From JAXDAY01 sp034679345 (GTDB taxonomy: Bacteria > Eisenbacteria > RBG-16-71-46 > CAIMUX01 > VGJL01): DNA of 64,000 nt. Positions within the stretch are counted from its first letter, which is position 1, and each line of letters begins with the position of its first letter. Made by a program: the position numbers and the translations under genes. The notes under the pieces were generated by a model. The model was given only the letters and a program-made list of their open reading frames with translations. It did not search any database and had not been told where the DNA came from. This document shows positions 8,221 to 17,446 of the stretch, one piece after another. The stretch is from contig JAXDAY010000031.1 of NCBI GenBank assembly GCA_034679345.1, forward strand, positions 153,923 through 217,922, given 5' to 3'.

Positions 8221-10020
8221 ATGGACAAAGTGGATCCCAAGGCCCAGACTCCTGAGCGGAATGGACTTGGGAGTAGAGCCTTGAGTCTGCACAGGCCATC
8301 CGGCGAAGCGCCGGGAGACGGGGAGCTTGCCGCCCGGCTCCTCGCGCTCGACGGGGCGCCCTACGCGGCCTACCGCGATCTTCGAGGAGCCTATCGATGC
8401 GGGTCGCGCTCGATCGAGCTGCTCTCCGTCCAGCCCGACCCCTTCGCGCCACCCTCACGACTCCGGGTGGTCATCCCGCTCGCCGAGACGGGCCTCGACC
8501 CCCTGATCCTCGACCCGACGAGGCGCCTCGCGGCGGAGGACTTCTTCGCCCGGCTCGCGCACGGCTGGCTCCTCAGCCGTCCCGAGGTGGGCGAGATCGT
8601 CCGGATCGACCCCCCCTCCCAGCAGATCCTCCGGCGGAGCGCGCTTCGCATCGATGCGCATCGGCTCGAGATGCTCTTGAGCGCCGAGCTGCCGGGGCGG
8701 GGACGCCGCATCGACGGACGCAGGGCGTCCCGAGCGATCGCCGAGGGGATCCCCCGGATGATTGACGAGTCTTTGCGCGCCGGTTCGTGGGATCGCGCCG
8801 CGTTTTCGAGACACGCCGCCGCACTGGAAGACCATCGAGGCCTCACACAGGCGCTCGCCCGCCAGGGATGGGTCGCCTTCATCGCCGACGGATCGCTCTT
8901 GCCCCGCCGCTCGGGGGACGAGGATTCGCCTCTCGCCAATGGGATCCCCTTCGCCGTGCCCGAAGGTCTGGCCGCTGAGGTCGAGCTTCCCTCCGCGGGA
9001 CGCGTGCGCGGGATGGCGATCCCCAAGGGGATCACGCTTCTTTGCGGCGGAGGCTTCCATGGCAAGTCGACGCTTCTGCGCGCCATCGCCGCGGCGGTCT
9101 ATGCCCATGTCCCCGGCGATGGAAGGGAACGGATCGCCGCCGACCCGACGACCACAGCGGTGCGCGCCGAGGACGGCCGCGCCGTTCAAGGAATCGATCT
9201 CTCCCCATTCATCGCCCGATTGCCGGACGGCACGGAACCGCACTCCTTCTCGACAAACAACGCGAGCGGCTCGACCTCGCAGGCCGCCGCGATCGTGGAA
9301 GCGCTCGAGATCGGCAGCCGCTGCCTTCTGATCGACGAGGACACCTCGGCGACGAACTTCCTGCTGCGGGACGCATGGATGGCCCGGCTCCTGCCCGAGG
9401 ATCTCGAGCCGATCCGACCCCTTCTCTCGAGACTTCGCGAGATCGAGACGCGTTTCGGCGCCTCGACGATCCTCGTGACCGGCGGAAGCGGCGAGGCCTT
9501 CCGCGTAGCGGATCGCGCCGTCGTCATGAACGCCTACCGGCCGGAAGACGCCACCGCCCGGATGCTCGAGCTGCGGGGCGAGATGGGCCCTCTGCCTCCG
9601 GCCGCGGAGGCATTCGGCGAAAGGCCTCGGCGTTCCGTCGATCTTCCGCGCATGGGCCCGCGGCCGCCGAGGGCGCGCGCGATCGCCAAGCGGCGGCTGC
9701 GCCTCGGGCGAAGCGAGATCGATCTGTCGGCGAGCGGGGCTCTCCTCCATCCCTCGCAAGCGCGCCTGCTGGCCGAGATCCTGAACGCCTGGCTGGAGCG
9801 TGGCCCTCGCGCCCTCGCCCTGCCGCGGGCGGCGATCGAGGCGGCCGAAGAGATCGCATCCGGGGGGCCGGCCATCGTATCGTCCACGCGAGGGGATCTC
9901 GCCGAGGTGCGGGCCCAGGAGATCGCCATGATGATCTCTCGGATCCGCTTCGACGCGCGAGGCGACAAAGGAGACAATGCAGGAACCCGGGAGGGTGGAG
10001 GAGGGTACCGCTCCGCGTGA
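8221..10020 (+). CDS. predicted ATPase of the ABC class (COG3044 / ABC-ATPase family)
   Basis: This encodes 599 aa. The N-terminal part contains 'YRDLRGAYRCG', typical of this stand-alone ABC-ATPase family. The nucleotide-binding core has Walker A 'GGGFHGKST' (residues ~277-285), a signature-like loop 'NNASGSTSQAA', Walker B 'CLLIDEDTSATNF' and a late 'VTGGSGEAF' segment before a switch-like region. There are no membrane helices, so it is cytosolic and not itself a transporter. Biological role is not established. Its TGA overlaps the GTG of the TonB/TolA-like gene by four bases, suggesting translational coupling. The Shine-Dalgarno before 8221 is weak, so the start is uncertain by a few codons. 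Confidence 0.8.
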   Translation: MDKVDPKAQTPERNGLGSRALSLHRPSGEAPGDGELAARLLALDGAPYAAYRDLRGAYRCGSRSIELLSVQPDPFAPPSRLRVVIPLAETGLDPLILDPTRRLAAEDFFARLAHGWLLSRPEVGEIVRIDPPSQQILRRSALRIDAHRLEMLLSAELPGRGRRIDGRRASRAIAEGIPRMIDESLRAGSWDRAAFSRHAAALEDHRGLTQALARQGWVAFIADGSLLPRRSGDEDSPLANGIPFAVPEGLAAEVELPSAGRVRGMAIPKGITLLCGGGFHGKSTLLRAIAAAVYAHVPGDGRERIAADPTTTAVRAEDGRAVQGIDLSPFIARLPDGTEPHSFSTNNASGSTSQAAAIVEALEIGSRCLLIDEDTSATNFLLRDAWMARLLPEDLEPIRPLLSRLREIETRFGASTILVTGGSGEAFRVADRAVVMNAYRPEDATARMLELRGEMGPLPPAAEAFGERPRRSVDLPRMGPRPPRARAIAKRRLRLGRSEIDLSASGALLHPSQARLLAEILNAWLERGPRALALPRAAIEAAEEIASGGPAIVSSTRGDLAEVRAQEIAMMISRIRFDARGDKGDNAGTREGGGGYRSA

Positions 10021-10817
10021 GAGCATGGAGGCTCGCCCAGATCCGCAAGCGGACCCGCCCCCGTCCCCTGGAGGCGGGCGGTCCCCGTTGGGAGGAGGAT
10101 CGGCGCCTCGCCCCACCGCGTCTCAAGAGGGCCGCGACGATATCCCTCCTGCTCCACCTGGTCGCCGCCATCGCGCTCACGGCCGGAATCCCGCGGGCGA
10201 GGCGTCCGAGCGTCCGCCTGACCGGCATGCCAGTGGAGATCGTGAGCCTCACATCGCCGCCATCGATCCGCGCCAGCGCGCCGCGAGCGGCCACGCCGGC
10301 GGTGGAGACGCGAAAGCCCGAGAAGCCCGCGCCCAGGCAGACGGCGACGATCAAGAGGCCGGAGAAGTCGAAGGCGCAGCCGGTGCCCGTGAAGGAGCCC
10401 CCTGCGAAGAGGCAGGATCTGTCGGCGTCGAAGGCCTCGGAAGGGGACTCGACCGGCGTGATTCGCAGCCGGGTGGGCTTTGGAGGGGGAGGGCAAGGAT
10501 CCCTGGAGCTCGGCGTCGAAGGTCCCATCTCGCCTTACGCGTACTATCTCATGTCCGTGCGCGACAAGGTGGCAAGCAACTGGAATCCTCCCGCGGGCGT
10601 CGCCGCGAAGGGAAGGGAACTCGCGGCGATGATCAACTTCCGCATCGACCGCTCGGGGAAGATCGTCGCCAGCTACATCGAGGAGCCCTCCGGCGCCGGG
10701 GTGTTCGACCAGGCGGGCCTCAGGGCGATCGTTCAGTCCGATCCCTTGCCGCCGCTTCCCCGGGACTACGCGGGAGATTGGCTGGGCATCCATCTGCGTT
10801 TCCTCTACAAGGACTAG
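10017..10817 (+). CDS. TonB/TolA-like periplasm-spanning protein
   Basis: This encodes 266 aa from the GTG at 10017, overlapping the previous stop (GTGA). A short basic cytoplasmic segment is followed by one transmembrane helix (residues ~40-58, 'ISLLLHLVAAIALTAGI'), then a long Pro/Lys/Ala-rich linker (~85-150). The C-terminal TonB-type domain has 'SPYAYYLMSVRDKVASNWNP', 'INFRIDRSGKIV' and an ending with 'LPPLPRDY'. That is the fold used by TolA and TonB to couple inner-membrane energy to outer-membrane partners. Position immediately before tolB and pal argues for the TolA role. TolQ and TolR are not adjacent and must lie elsewhere. Confidence 0.8.
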   Translation: MRAWRLAQIRKRTRPRPLEAGGPRWEEDRRLAPPRLKRAATISLLLHLVAAIALTAGIPRARRPSVRLTGMPVEIVSLTSPPSIRASAPRAATPAVETRKPEKPAPRQTATIKRPEKSKAQPVPVKEPPAKRQDLSASKASEGDSTGVIRSRVGFGGGGQGSLELGVEGPISPYAYYLMSVRDKVASNWNPPAGVAAKGRELAAMINFRIDRSGKIVASYIEEPSGAGVFDQAGLRAIVQSDPLPPLPRDYAGDWLGIHLRFLYKD

Positions 10818-10830
10818 GAGATCCAAGCTG

Positions 10831-12117
10831 ATGAGTCGACGATCCGTCCTGTTCCTGTTCCCCCTCGTCTGCGGATTCTGCGCGAACCGGGCCCCGGCGC
10901 AGTCGGAGTACCAGCTGGAGATCACCGCGGGACAGCTCTTCCGCATGCCGCTGCACGTCTACGACATCATGAGCGAGGGATTGGGTCCGATCCGATTCGG
11001 CGGAGGGGAAAGCCCCGATCAGGTGCTGCAGCGCGACCTGGAGTACTCCGGCTTCTTCATTCTGAGTCGCGGAACCACCTTCGACCCGGCGAATCCCGCC
11101 GCCGGAGCGCCGGCAGGCACGCGCGCGGTCGTCTCCGCGGTGATCATGGACTCGTGGGGGCGCAGCGTGGTGCGAGGAACCCTGACCGATGGAGCGACAA
11201 GAAGCCGGATCTTCGAGTCCGACTATCCCCTCGGCAACCCGCCGAACCGCTGGGCGATCCACGCCTTCGCCGACGAGATCGTCCTTCACCTGACGGGTGA
11301 GCGCGGCGTTTCGCAGACGCGGATCGCCTACGTGCGCGACCATGGCGGAACAAGGGAGATCCATGTCATCGACTACGATGGCGCCAACGACCGGCAGCTG
11401 ACGAGGCTGGGCACGATCGTCCTCTCGCCCGCGTGGGCTCCTTCCGGCGATCGGCTCGCATTCACGAGCTTCGGCGGCGGGGCGAGAACGGTCGTCGGCC
11501 TCGGGTTGCTGGATGGACGCTACTGGACGGTTTCCCCCTCGGAGGGGATGAACGCGTCGCCCGCCTGGGCTCCGGATGGCAGGCACATCGCCTTCACGCG
11601 CAGCGTCGACGGAAACGCGGAGATCTACGTGGCGCCGAGCCAGGGCGGAAATCCAAGCCGGCTGACCTTCAATCCCATGATCGACACCTCGCCGACGTTC
11701 AGCCCCGACGGCCGGTTCATCGCGTTCACCAGCGACCGCACCGGACAGCCGCAGGTCTATGTCATGGATCGCGAGGGCGGAAACACGCGTCGGATCACGT
11801 TCCTGGGCCAGCAATCCGACAGCCCGGACTGGTCGCCCGAGGGCGATCGGATCGCGTTCGTCTGCCTGATCGACAACGTTTTCGACATCTGCACCATCCG
11901 CGCCGACGGAAGCGACATCCGGAGATTGACGGCGGGGGAGGGGATGCACGAGAACCCTCGCTGGGCGCCGGATGGACGGCACCTCGTCTACTCGAAGAAA
12001 TCGGGAGGCGAGCGGCGCATCTGGGTGATGGCCTCCGACGGATCGGGGAAACGTGCCTTGACCGGCGGAAACGGCGATCAATACAATCCTGCATGGTCTC
12101 CGGCTCTGAGCCAGTGA
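10831..12117 (+). CDS. tolB: Tol-Pal system protein TolB
   Basis: This encodes 428 aa, close to the family norm. AGGAG lies about 10 bases before the ATG. The signal peptide ends near 'RAPAQS'. An N-terminal alpha/beta domain (to ~residue 150) is followed by at least five WD40-like PD40 blades, each with the 'SPAWAPDGRHIAFT' pattern (residues ~190-425). The last, partial blade ends 'YNPAWSP'. Periplasmic; TolB normally binds Pal and the TolA/TolQR motor to maintain the outer membrane during division. It is flanked by the TolA-like gene and pal, as expected. Confidence 0.92.
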   Translation: MSRRSVLFLFPLVCGFCANRAPAQSEYQLEITAGQLFRMPLHVYDIMSEGLGPIRFGGGESPDQVLQRDLEYSGFFILSRGTTFDPANPAAGAPAGTRAVVSAVIMDSWGRSVVRGTLTDGATRSRIFESDYPLGNPPNRWAIHAFADEIVLHLTGERGVSQTRIAYVRDHGGTREIHVIDYDGANDRQLTRLGTIVLSPAWAPSGDRLAFTSFGGGARTVVGLGLLDGRYWTVSPSEGMNASPAWAPDGRHIAFTRSVDGNAEIYVAPSQGGNPSRLTFNPMIDTSPTFSPDGRFIAFTSDRTGQPQVYVMDREGGNTRRITFLGQQSDSPDWSPEGDRIAFVCLIDNVFDICTIRADGSDIRRLTAGEGMHENPRWAPDGRHLVYSKKSGGERRIWVMASDGSGKRALTGGNGDQYNPAWSPALSQ

Positions 12118-12155
12118 TCGGGTCGGAGGGGGGGAATCTCAGGGAAAGGAGCGAG

Positions 12156-12677
12156 ATGATGGCTTTGCATCCTGTCGCAGTGCGGCGCCTGCTAGTCTGT
12201 CTCCTGATCGTAGCGGTCGGCGTCTCCTTCGGCTGCTCGAAGAAGCCGAAGCCCACGACGGATGTCGTGAAGACCGAGACCCCGGAGCCGGCGCCGGTGG
12301 AGCAGACTCCGGTGGAACCGGCAAAGCCCGCGGAGCCCGCGGAAATCGTCCTCGAGGACATCTTCTTCGACTACGACAAGCACAACCTTCGCGATGACGC
12401 CCGGACGACGATGGAGCGCAATGGACGCGTTATGACCGGCAATCCGGGGATCGCCGTCCTGCTCGAGGGGCATTGTGACGAGCGCGGCACCGTGGAGTAC
12501 AACCTTGCCCTGGGAGACCGCCGCGCGCAGAGCGCGAAGAACTACTTGATCCAGTTCGGCGTGGGCGCCGACCGGATCTCGACGATCAGTTATGGGGAGG
12601 AGCGCCCCTTCGCCCAGGGAAGCGGCGAGAGCGCCTGGTCTCAGAATCGTCGTGTCCACTTCGTCATCCAGAAGTAA
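12156..12677 (+). CDS. pal: peptidoglycan-associated lipoprotein Pal (OmpA family)
   Basis: This encodes 173 aa. Tandem ATGs at 12156/12159 follow GGAAAGGAG. The lipoprotein signal has its Cys in 'GVSFGCSKK'. A Pro/Glu linker (residues ~32-60) leads to an OmpA-like domain: 'FFDYDKHNLRDDA', 'LLEGHCDERGTVEYNLALGD' and 'ISYGEERP', including the Asp and Arg that clamp the diaminopimelate stem of peptidoglycan. Outer-membrane lipoprotein tying the envelope to the wall and partnering TolB. Confidence 0.93.
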   Translation: MMALHPVAVRRLLVCLLIVAVGVSFGCSKKPKPTTDVVKTETPEPAPVEQTPVEPAKPAEPAEIVLEDIFFDYDKHNLRDDARTTMERNGRVMTGNPGIAVLLEGHCDERGTVEYNLALGDRRAQSAKNYLIQFGVGADRISTISYGEERPFAQGSGESAWSQNRRVHFVIQK

Positions 12678-12710
12678 TCGGCCCTCCCTGGAGGGACCGA
12701 GTAGCGCGAG

Positions 12711-12738
12711 ACCCCGCCGTTCGAGCGATCGGCGGGGT
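12711..12738. other. GC-rich hairpin between pal and cpoB
   Basis: The sequence accccgccg ... cggcggggt gives a perfect 9-bp stem with a 10-base loop, 33 bp after the pal stop and 40 bp before cpoB. There is no T-tract, so it is not a classical terminator. It could attenuate transcription or stabilise the upstream mRNA 3' end. Confidence 0.5.
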
Positions 12739-12777
12739 CGATCCGTTCCATCGAGAATCGTGACGGGAGGATCGTCC

Positions 12778-13536
12778 ATGCGGACAGGGATGGTGCGGTT
12801 GGTTCCGGTGGCTCTGCTGCTGCTCAACGGGTGCTATGGCGCCAAGCTGATTCGGCAGCCGATCGCCGTGGACGAAACGGAACAGAAGATCGAGTCGCTG
12901 AGCGAGAGGCAGACGATGCTCGAGGAGACCGCGAAGCGACTGGAGGAAGCGACGGCGCGGCAGGAGGAGATGTTGCGCTCCCTGCGCGCCGACACGCAAA
13001 CCAGGCTCCAGGAGATCGCCGACGGGCTGCTGGCGCTCCAGAACCAGATGAGCGACCAGGCGGACCGCTCCGCCTCCCACGCTCGCGTCCCGGATTGGCA
13101 GCCGGTGACGCCGGTCCAGCCGGCTCCCACCGACTCCGGCTCCGCTCCCGCTTGGAGCCCGGGCCAGCTCAAGCCGATCTACGACAACGCGTACCTCGAT
13201 CTGAATCGCGGCAACTACTCCCTGGCGTCGCTCGGCTTCAGGGATTTCCTCTCGCGCAGCCCCGACTCCGATCTGGCGGACAACGCGCAATACTGGATTG
13301 GGGAGTGCTACTACGCCCAGCGCGACTTCACGAAGGCGATCGAGGAGTTCGGCAAGGTGGAGCAGGTCTACCCGAGGGGGGACAAAGTCCCTGCTGCGAA
13401 GCTCAAGATCGCCTACAGCCACCTGCAGCTCGAGAACCGCACGGCGGCCCGAAACGAGCTCCGCGATCTGCTGCGGCGGTTCCCGAACAGCGAGGAGGCG
13501 GCGCAAGCCCGCTCGAAGCTCTCCTCCCTCGAGTGA
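12778..13536 (+). CDS. cpoB: CpoB/YbgF-like cell-division coordinator with TPRs, lipoprotein variant
   Basis: This encodes 252 aa. The ATG at 12778 is preceded by GGGAGG. The N-terminus has a lipoprotein signal with Cys in 'LLLNGCYG'; E. coli CpoB is a soluble periplasmic protein, so this form is membrane-tethered. A coiled coil follows (residues ~35-100, trimerisation region in the family), then a Pro-rich linker and three TPR-like repeats from ~residue 130 ('YDNAYLDLNRGNYSLA', 'AQYWIGECYYAQRDF'). It ends the Tol-Pal cluster and overlaps the next gene by GTGA. Confidence 0.85.
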   Translation: MRTGMVRLVPVALLLLNGCYGAKLIRQPIAVDETEQKIESLSERQTMLEETAKRLEEATARQEEMLRSLRADTQTRLQEIADGLLALQNQMSDQADRSASHARVPDWQPVTPVQPAPTDSGSAPAWSPGQLKPIYDNAYLDLNRGNYSLASLGFRDFLSRSPDSDLADNAQYWIGECYYAQRDFTKAIEEFGKVEQVYPRGDKVPAAKLKIAYSHLQLENRTAARNELRDLLRRFPNSEEAAQARSKLSSLE

Positions 13537-14705
13537 GCCGAATCGGTCCGCAAGGAGCGGCGAGGATCTGCGCTTCAGGGCTCGCCGCCGATTTCGCGAC
13601 CTATCTCATCCTCACGGCCGTTCCGCTGAAGGCGATCGAGCTGGGGGCCGGCCCGGTGATCCTGGGGCTCCTGCCGGCGCTCTCGGCGTCGATCTACATT
13701 CTCTCCGCCTTCGCGTTCGGTCGGATCTCCGACGCGGGAGGCCGCCTGCGCATCGCCCGATTCGGAGCCGCCTCCATCGGTGTGGGATCGATCTTCCTCG
13801 CGCTGGCGAGCACGATCCCGGCGCTCTTCGTCTTCCTGCCGCTCGTGGCACTCGGCGGCGGGCTCTTCTGGCCGACGATCCAGGGCGAGCTGGGGGCGCG
13901 CTCGCGCCCGGAGGAGCTGGCCCGCGCCGCGGGGAGTTTCAATGTCGCCTGGTCGGCGGGAAAGATGCTCGGCTATCTCGCGGCCGGCCAGCTCGTCGCG
14001 CGCTACGGTTCCGTCGCGCCGCTTCTGCTCGCGCCATTCGTGGAACTAGCCGTGCTCTTCTTGATTCCCGGGCACTCGCTTTCAGCGGCGCCCGCCGCGC
14101 CACCTACGAGCCCGCACCCGGTCGAGGCGATCCCCGCCGCGCGCTACCGCGCCGCCGCATGGGCAGCCAATCTCGTGGCCTTCGGCGTCGGGGCGACGCT
14201 CAACTACCAGTTTCCGAAGCGGATCCTCACCCTGGGCCTCCAGGCGAGCGATTTCGGCAACTACCTCGCCCTGGTCGGGCTCTCCCAGACCGTCACCTTC
14301 GCGATCCTTGGGGCTCGCTCCGGATGGGAGCGACGTCGCGCCTCGTTCCTCGTGCCTGCCGTGGCCGGGGTCGCCTCGCTCTCGATCCTCCTCGCCGCGG
14401 ACACCCGAGGCGCCATCCTGGCGACGGCGCCGGGGATCGGCCTCGCTCTCGGCGTCGCCTATAGCCTGAGCCTCTACCACTCCCTCCACACGCCCGCGGG
14501 GCACGGCCGGAATGCCGGGATCCACGAGGCGCTCCTGGGTAGCGGAGCCTTGCTCCTGCCGCTCGCGGGCGGCCTTGCCGCCCGGGCGGGTGGGCTCGGC
14601 GCGCCCTATCTTCTCTGCGCCGTAGCGATGGGCATCGTCATCCTGCTTAGCCTCTACTGGCTCAGGCCGGCGTCGCGGGAGGATCGGGCGGGCGCTCCAA
14701 GGTGA
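13533..14705 (+). CDS. MFS transporter
   Basis: This encodes 390 aa from the GTG at 13533, overlapping the cpoB stop. About 12 hydrophobic helices are visible, with the MFS loop 2-3 motif as 'GRISDAGGRLRI' after TM2 and a central hydrophilic loop near residue 190. Substrate unknown. The 3' end overlaps the convergent flavin reductase gene by 44 bp, which is unusual but both frames are well formed. Confidence 0.75.
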   Translation: MSRIGPQGAARICASGLAADFATYLILTAVPLKAIELGAGPVILGLLPALSASIYILSAFAFGRISDAGGRLRIARFGAASIGVGSIFLALASTIPALFVFLPLVALGGGLFWPTIQGELGARSRPEELARAAGSFNVAWSAGKMLGYLAAGQLVARYGSVAPLLLAPFVELAVLFLIPGHSLSAAPAAPPTSPHPVEAIPAARYRAAAWAANLVAFGVGATLNYQFPKRILTLGLQASDFGNYLALVGLSQTVTFAILGARSGWERRRASFLVPAVAGVASLSILLAADTRGAILATAPGIGLALGVAYSLSLYHSLHTPAGHGRNAGIHEALLGSGALLLPLAGGLAARAGGLGAPYLLCAVAMGIVILLSLYWLRPASREDRAGAPR

Positions 14706-15297
14706 ACAGCGATCCCTCGCCGGTCGTGCAGTAGTAGGAGCCTCCCATCCTGCCGATCAGATCGCACTTGATCGGGTCGATCGCGCCGTCGGACAGGACC
14801 GAGTCGTGGACCCGGATGTGGAGCACTTCGCCGATGATGTAGTGGCTCGCGATCGGCCCGCTGCCGTGAGGAACGATCGCGTAGAGCCGGCACTCCAACG
14901 CAAACGCGCTCTCGGCCACGCGCGCGGGTCGGACGCGCGCGGAGGGTTCCTCGGTGAAGCCGGATGGAATCCACTCGCTCTCGCCGCGGGGCAGCGTGGC
15001 GGAGGTCATGTTCATCCGCTCGGCCATGGCGCGGGAGACCGCGTTGATCACGTACTCCCGCGTCTCGCGGATATTCAGGAGCGTGTCCTTCTCGGCGCCG
15101 TGGCGGTTGTTCGTCACCGAGAAGACGACCGAGGGCGGATTCGCCCCTCCCATGTTGAAGTAGCTGAAGGGGGACAGGTTCGGCCTCCCGACGGAGTCGA
15201 TCGTGCTGACGAAGGCGATGGGGCGCGGAGCGATGATCCTCGTCAGGAGCGCGTGCGCCTCGCGCGGCGTGATGCGGCCTGCGTCGTACTCGGTCAT
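14662..15297 (-). CDS. flavin reductase family protein
   Basis: This encodes 211 aa. The FMN-binding split-barrel core carries 'RPIAFVSTIDSVGRPNLSPF', 'PPSVVFSVTN' and 'SGFTEEPSARVRPARVAES', the pattern of the flavin reductase/DIM6-type family. Its ATG overlaps the hmgA stop (ATGA), so it is the last gene of the aromatic catabolism operon. It may supply reduced flavin or have a linked oxidoreductase role; neither is demonstrated. Confidence 0.8.
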   Translation of the reverse strand: MTEYDAGRITPREAHALLTRIIAPRPIAFVSTIDSVGRPNLSPFSYFNMGGANPPSVVFSVTNNRHGAEKDTLLNIRETREYVINAVSRAMAERMNMTSATLPRGESEWIPSGFTEEPSARVRPARVAESAFALECRLYAIVPHGSGPIASHYIIGEVLHIRVHDSVLSDGAIDPIKCDLIGRMGGSYYCTTGEGSLFTLERPPDPPATPA

Positions 15298-16475
15298 CGC
15301 GCCCCTCCATCGTTCTGCGGCGCGTCGAGCCAGCTCAGCGGGTAGTCCGGATCGTCCACCGACTCGGCCTCCTTCGAGACGAGGAGGGGTCGGAAGGCGT
15401 CGATCATCACCGCCAGCTCATCGGTTTCCCTCCGGCCGATCGAGGCTTCGGTCGTGCCGGGGTGGGGGCCATGCGGGATTCCGTCCGGATGGAGCGTGAT
15501 CGAGCCGTACTCGATTCCCTTGCGGCTCATGAACCGCTCCCGCGCGTAGTAGATCACCTCGTCGGTTCCGATGTTCGTGTGGTGATACGGAGTCGGGATC
15601 GCCTCGGGATGGTAGTCGTAGAGGCGCGGGACGAAGGAACAGACGACGAAGCCGTCCCCTTCGAAGGTCTGGTGGACGGGTGGCGGTTGGTGCAGGCGCC
15701 CGGTGATCGGCTCGAAGTCATCGATGTTGAGCGCCCAGGGGTAGAGATAGCCGTCCCAGCCGGCGACGTCGAAGGGATGAGTGGCGTAGACGATGGAGTA
15801 GAGCGTGTTGCGCTGCTTCACCCGGATCTCGAACTCGCCGCGAGTCTCCTCGGGCGGCCGAAAAGCTGGCCGACGGATGTCCCGCTCGCAGTAAGGCGAA
15901 TGCTCCAGCAACTGGCCGTGGGGATTTCGGTAGCGCTTCGGGGTCCGCACGACCCCCGCGCTCTCGATGACGAGCAGGCGGTGCGGGACCGCGCCCATCC
16001 TCCACCGGTGCGTCACGCCGCGCGGAAGGACGAGATAGTCCCCCTTGCGGTACTCGAGATCCCCGAAGACCGACTCGAGAATCCCGGCGCCGTCGCTGAC
16101 GAAGATGATCTCGTCGGCCTGGCCGTTTCGGTAAAACGCCTCCTGGCTCTCCGCCGGATGGGCGATCGAGATGGCGATCTCGCGGTTGTAGAGGAGGGGA
16201 CGGCGCCCCGTCATCGGATCGCCCCCTGGATCGAGACGCCCGGCGCGGATGTGGCGCGGCCGAAGACTGTGATCCTCCGCCTGCTGCCAGTCGGGGGCGA
16301 GGAAGACGCGATGCGAACGGATCTGGACGGGGCGCTGGATGTGGTAGAGCAGCGATGCGAGCCCGCTGAACCCTTCGTTGCCGAACAGCTCCTCGTAGAA
16401 GAGCCCGCCGTCCGCCTTGCGGAACTGGACGTGACGCTTCCTAGGAATCTCTCCCAGCTTGTGATAGAACGGCAT
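15294..16475 (-). CDS. hmgA: homogentisate 1,2-dioxygenase family protein
   Basis: This encodes 393 aa, starting at an ATG with AAGGAGG upstream. It opens homogentisate's ring to maleylacetoacetate in the family. The sequence shows the double cupin layout. The C-terminal iron site region is 'PYHHTNIGTDEVIYYA', with 'GSITLHPDGIPHGPHPG' holding the His/Glu ligands. It lies between the fumarylacetoacetate hydrolase-family gene and the flavin reductase gene and downstream of hppD, so the pathway context supports the call. Slightly shorter than eukaryotic enzymes (~440 aa). Confidence 0.88.
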   Translation of the reverse strand: MPFYHKLGEIPRKRHVQFRKADGGLFYEELFGNEGFSGLASLLYHIQRPVQIRSHRVFLAPDWQQAEDHSLRPRHIRAGRLDPGGDPMTGRRPLLYNREIAISIAHPAESQEAFYRNGQADEIIFVSDGAGILESVFGDLEYRKGDYLVLPRGVTHRWRMGAVPHRLLVIESAGVVRTPKRYRNPHGQLLEHSPYCERDIRRPAFRPPEETRGEFEIRVKQRNTLYSIVYATHPFDVAGWDGYLYPWALNIDDFEPITGRLHQPPPVHQTFEGDGFVVCSFVPRLYDYHPEAIPTPYHHTNIGTDEVIYYARERFMSRKGIEYGSITLHPDGIPHGPHPGTTEASIGRRETDELAVMIDAFRPLLVSKEAESVDDPDYPLSWLDAPQNDGGAR

Positions 16476-16490
16476 CGCTCGCCTCCTTCC

Positions 16491-17426
16491 CTAGGAGCCC
16501 TCGATCAAGTGGTTGGTGAGAAGCCCGAGGCCGGACACAGCGAGGTCGATCCGATCCCCAGGCCGCAACCAGCCTCCCGCGGCCTCCGGGCCGATCTCCA
16601 GGATCGAGCCTCCTCCCATCGTTCCCGATCCGAGCAGGTCGCCGGGATAGAGCCAGACGCTTCGGCTCGCCCAGGCGATCATTTCCTCGAAGCTCCAGTG
16701 GATCGCGCTCCAGTTTCCCCGAGCGAGGAGGCGGCCGTTGCGGCGCGCTTCCATCTCGAGGTCGTAGCCCTTGCCGTCGCGGGCTCCGGCGATCTCATCG
16801 GGGGTCACGAGGGCGGGGCCGATCGATGTGGCGAAGTCCTTGCCCTTCGCCGGACCGAGCCCGACGCGCATCTCGAGCCTCTGGATATCCCGCGCGCTCC
16901 AATCGTTCATGATGCAGTAGCCCGCGATGTAGGCGTGCGCGTCCTCGGTCGGGATGTCGCGCCCCGGCCGGCCGATGACGCATGCGATCTCGAGCTCGAA
17001 GTCGAGTTCCTGCGTGTGCGGGGGCGCCGGCACGGCCTGGCCCGGGCCGAAGATCGCCGAGTGGTTGGAGAAGTAGAAGGCGGGGAACTGGTACCACTCC
17101 TCCGGCACATCGAGGCCGCGCTTGGCCCTCGCTCTGCGGACGTGCTCCTCGAAGGCGTAGAAGTCGCGGACCGAGTTGGGCCGCAGAAGCGGGGAGAGGA
17201 GCGCAACCTCGCTCGCGCCGTGAGTCTGAGCGCGCGATGGATCGCCGAGCAGCATCTCGCAGTGGCGCCTCGCCTCCCCGCTCGAGAGCAAGGTGATCGG
17301 GTCGGGCGGGAAGGGGCCGCGTCCCTTCTCCCAGGTTGCGGCCGGATCGAGGATCCCCTCGGCCGTCGCGATCCCCACGCGGGGCGAGCCGCCCTTCCCC
17401 GCGGGGACGAACTGGACGATCCTCAC
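16491..17426 (-). CDS. fumarylacetoacetate hydrolase family protein
   Basis: This encodes 311 aa; GTG start with GAAAGGAG upstream. The FAH fold is identified by 'ELDFELEIACVIGRPGRDIP' (metal-binding Glu pair), 'AGYCIMNDWSARDIQ' (metal Asp), 'GPAKGKDFATSIGPALV' and the late 'GDLLGSGTMGGGSI'. It probably cleaves fumarylacetoacetate to fumarate and acetoacetate in the tyrosine pathway. A maleylacetoacetate isomerase gene is not present beside it. Other FAH members act on different 2-oxo acids, so substrate rests on context. Confidence 0.85.
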   Translation of the reverse strand: MRIVQFVPAGKGGSPRVGIATAEGILDPAATWEKGRGPFPPDPITLLSSGEARRHCEMLLGDPSRAQTHGASEVALLSPLLRPNSVRDFYAFEEHVRRARAKRGLDVPEEWYQFPAFYFSNHSAIFGPGQAVPAPPHTQELDFELEIACVIGRPGRDIPTEDAHAYIAGYCIMNDWSARDIQRLEMRVGLGPAKGKDFATSIGPALVTPDEIAGARDGKGYDLEMEARRNGRLLARGNWSAIHWSFEEMIAWASRSVWLYPGDLLGSGTMGGGSILEIGPEAAGGWLRPGDRIDLAVSGLGLLTNHLIEGS

Positions 17427-17446
17427 CTGGGCTCCTTTCTTCGAGA

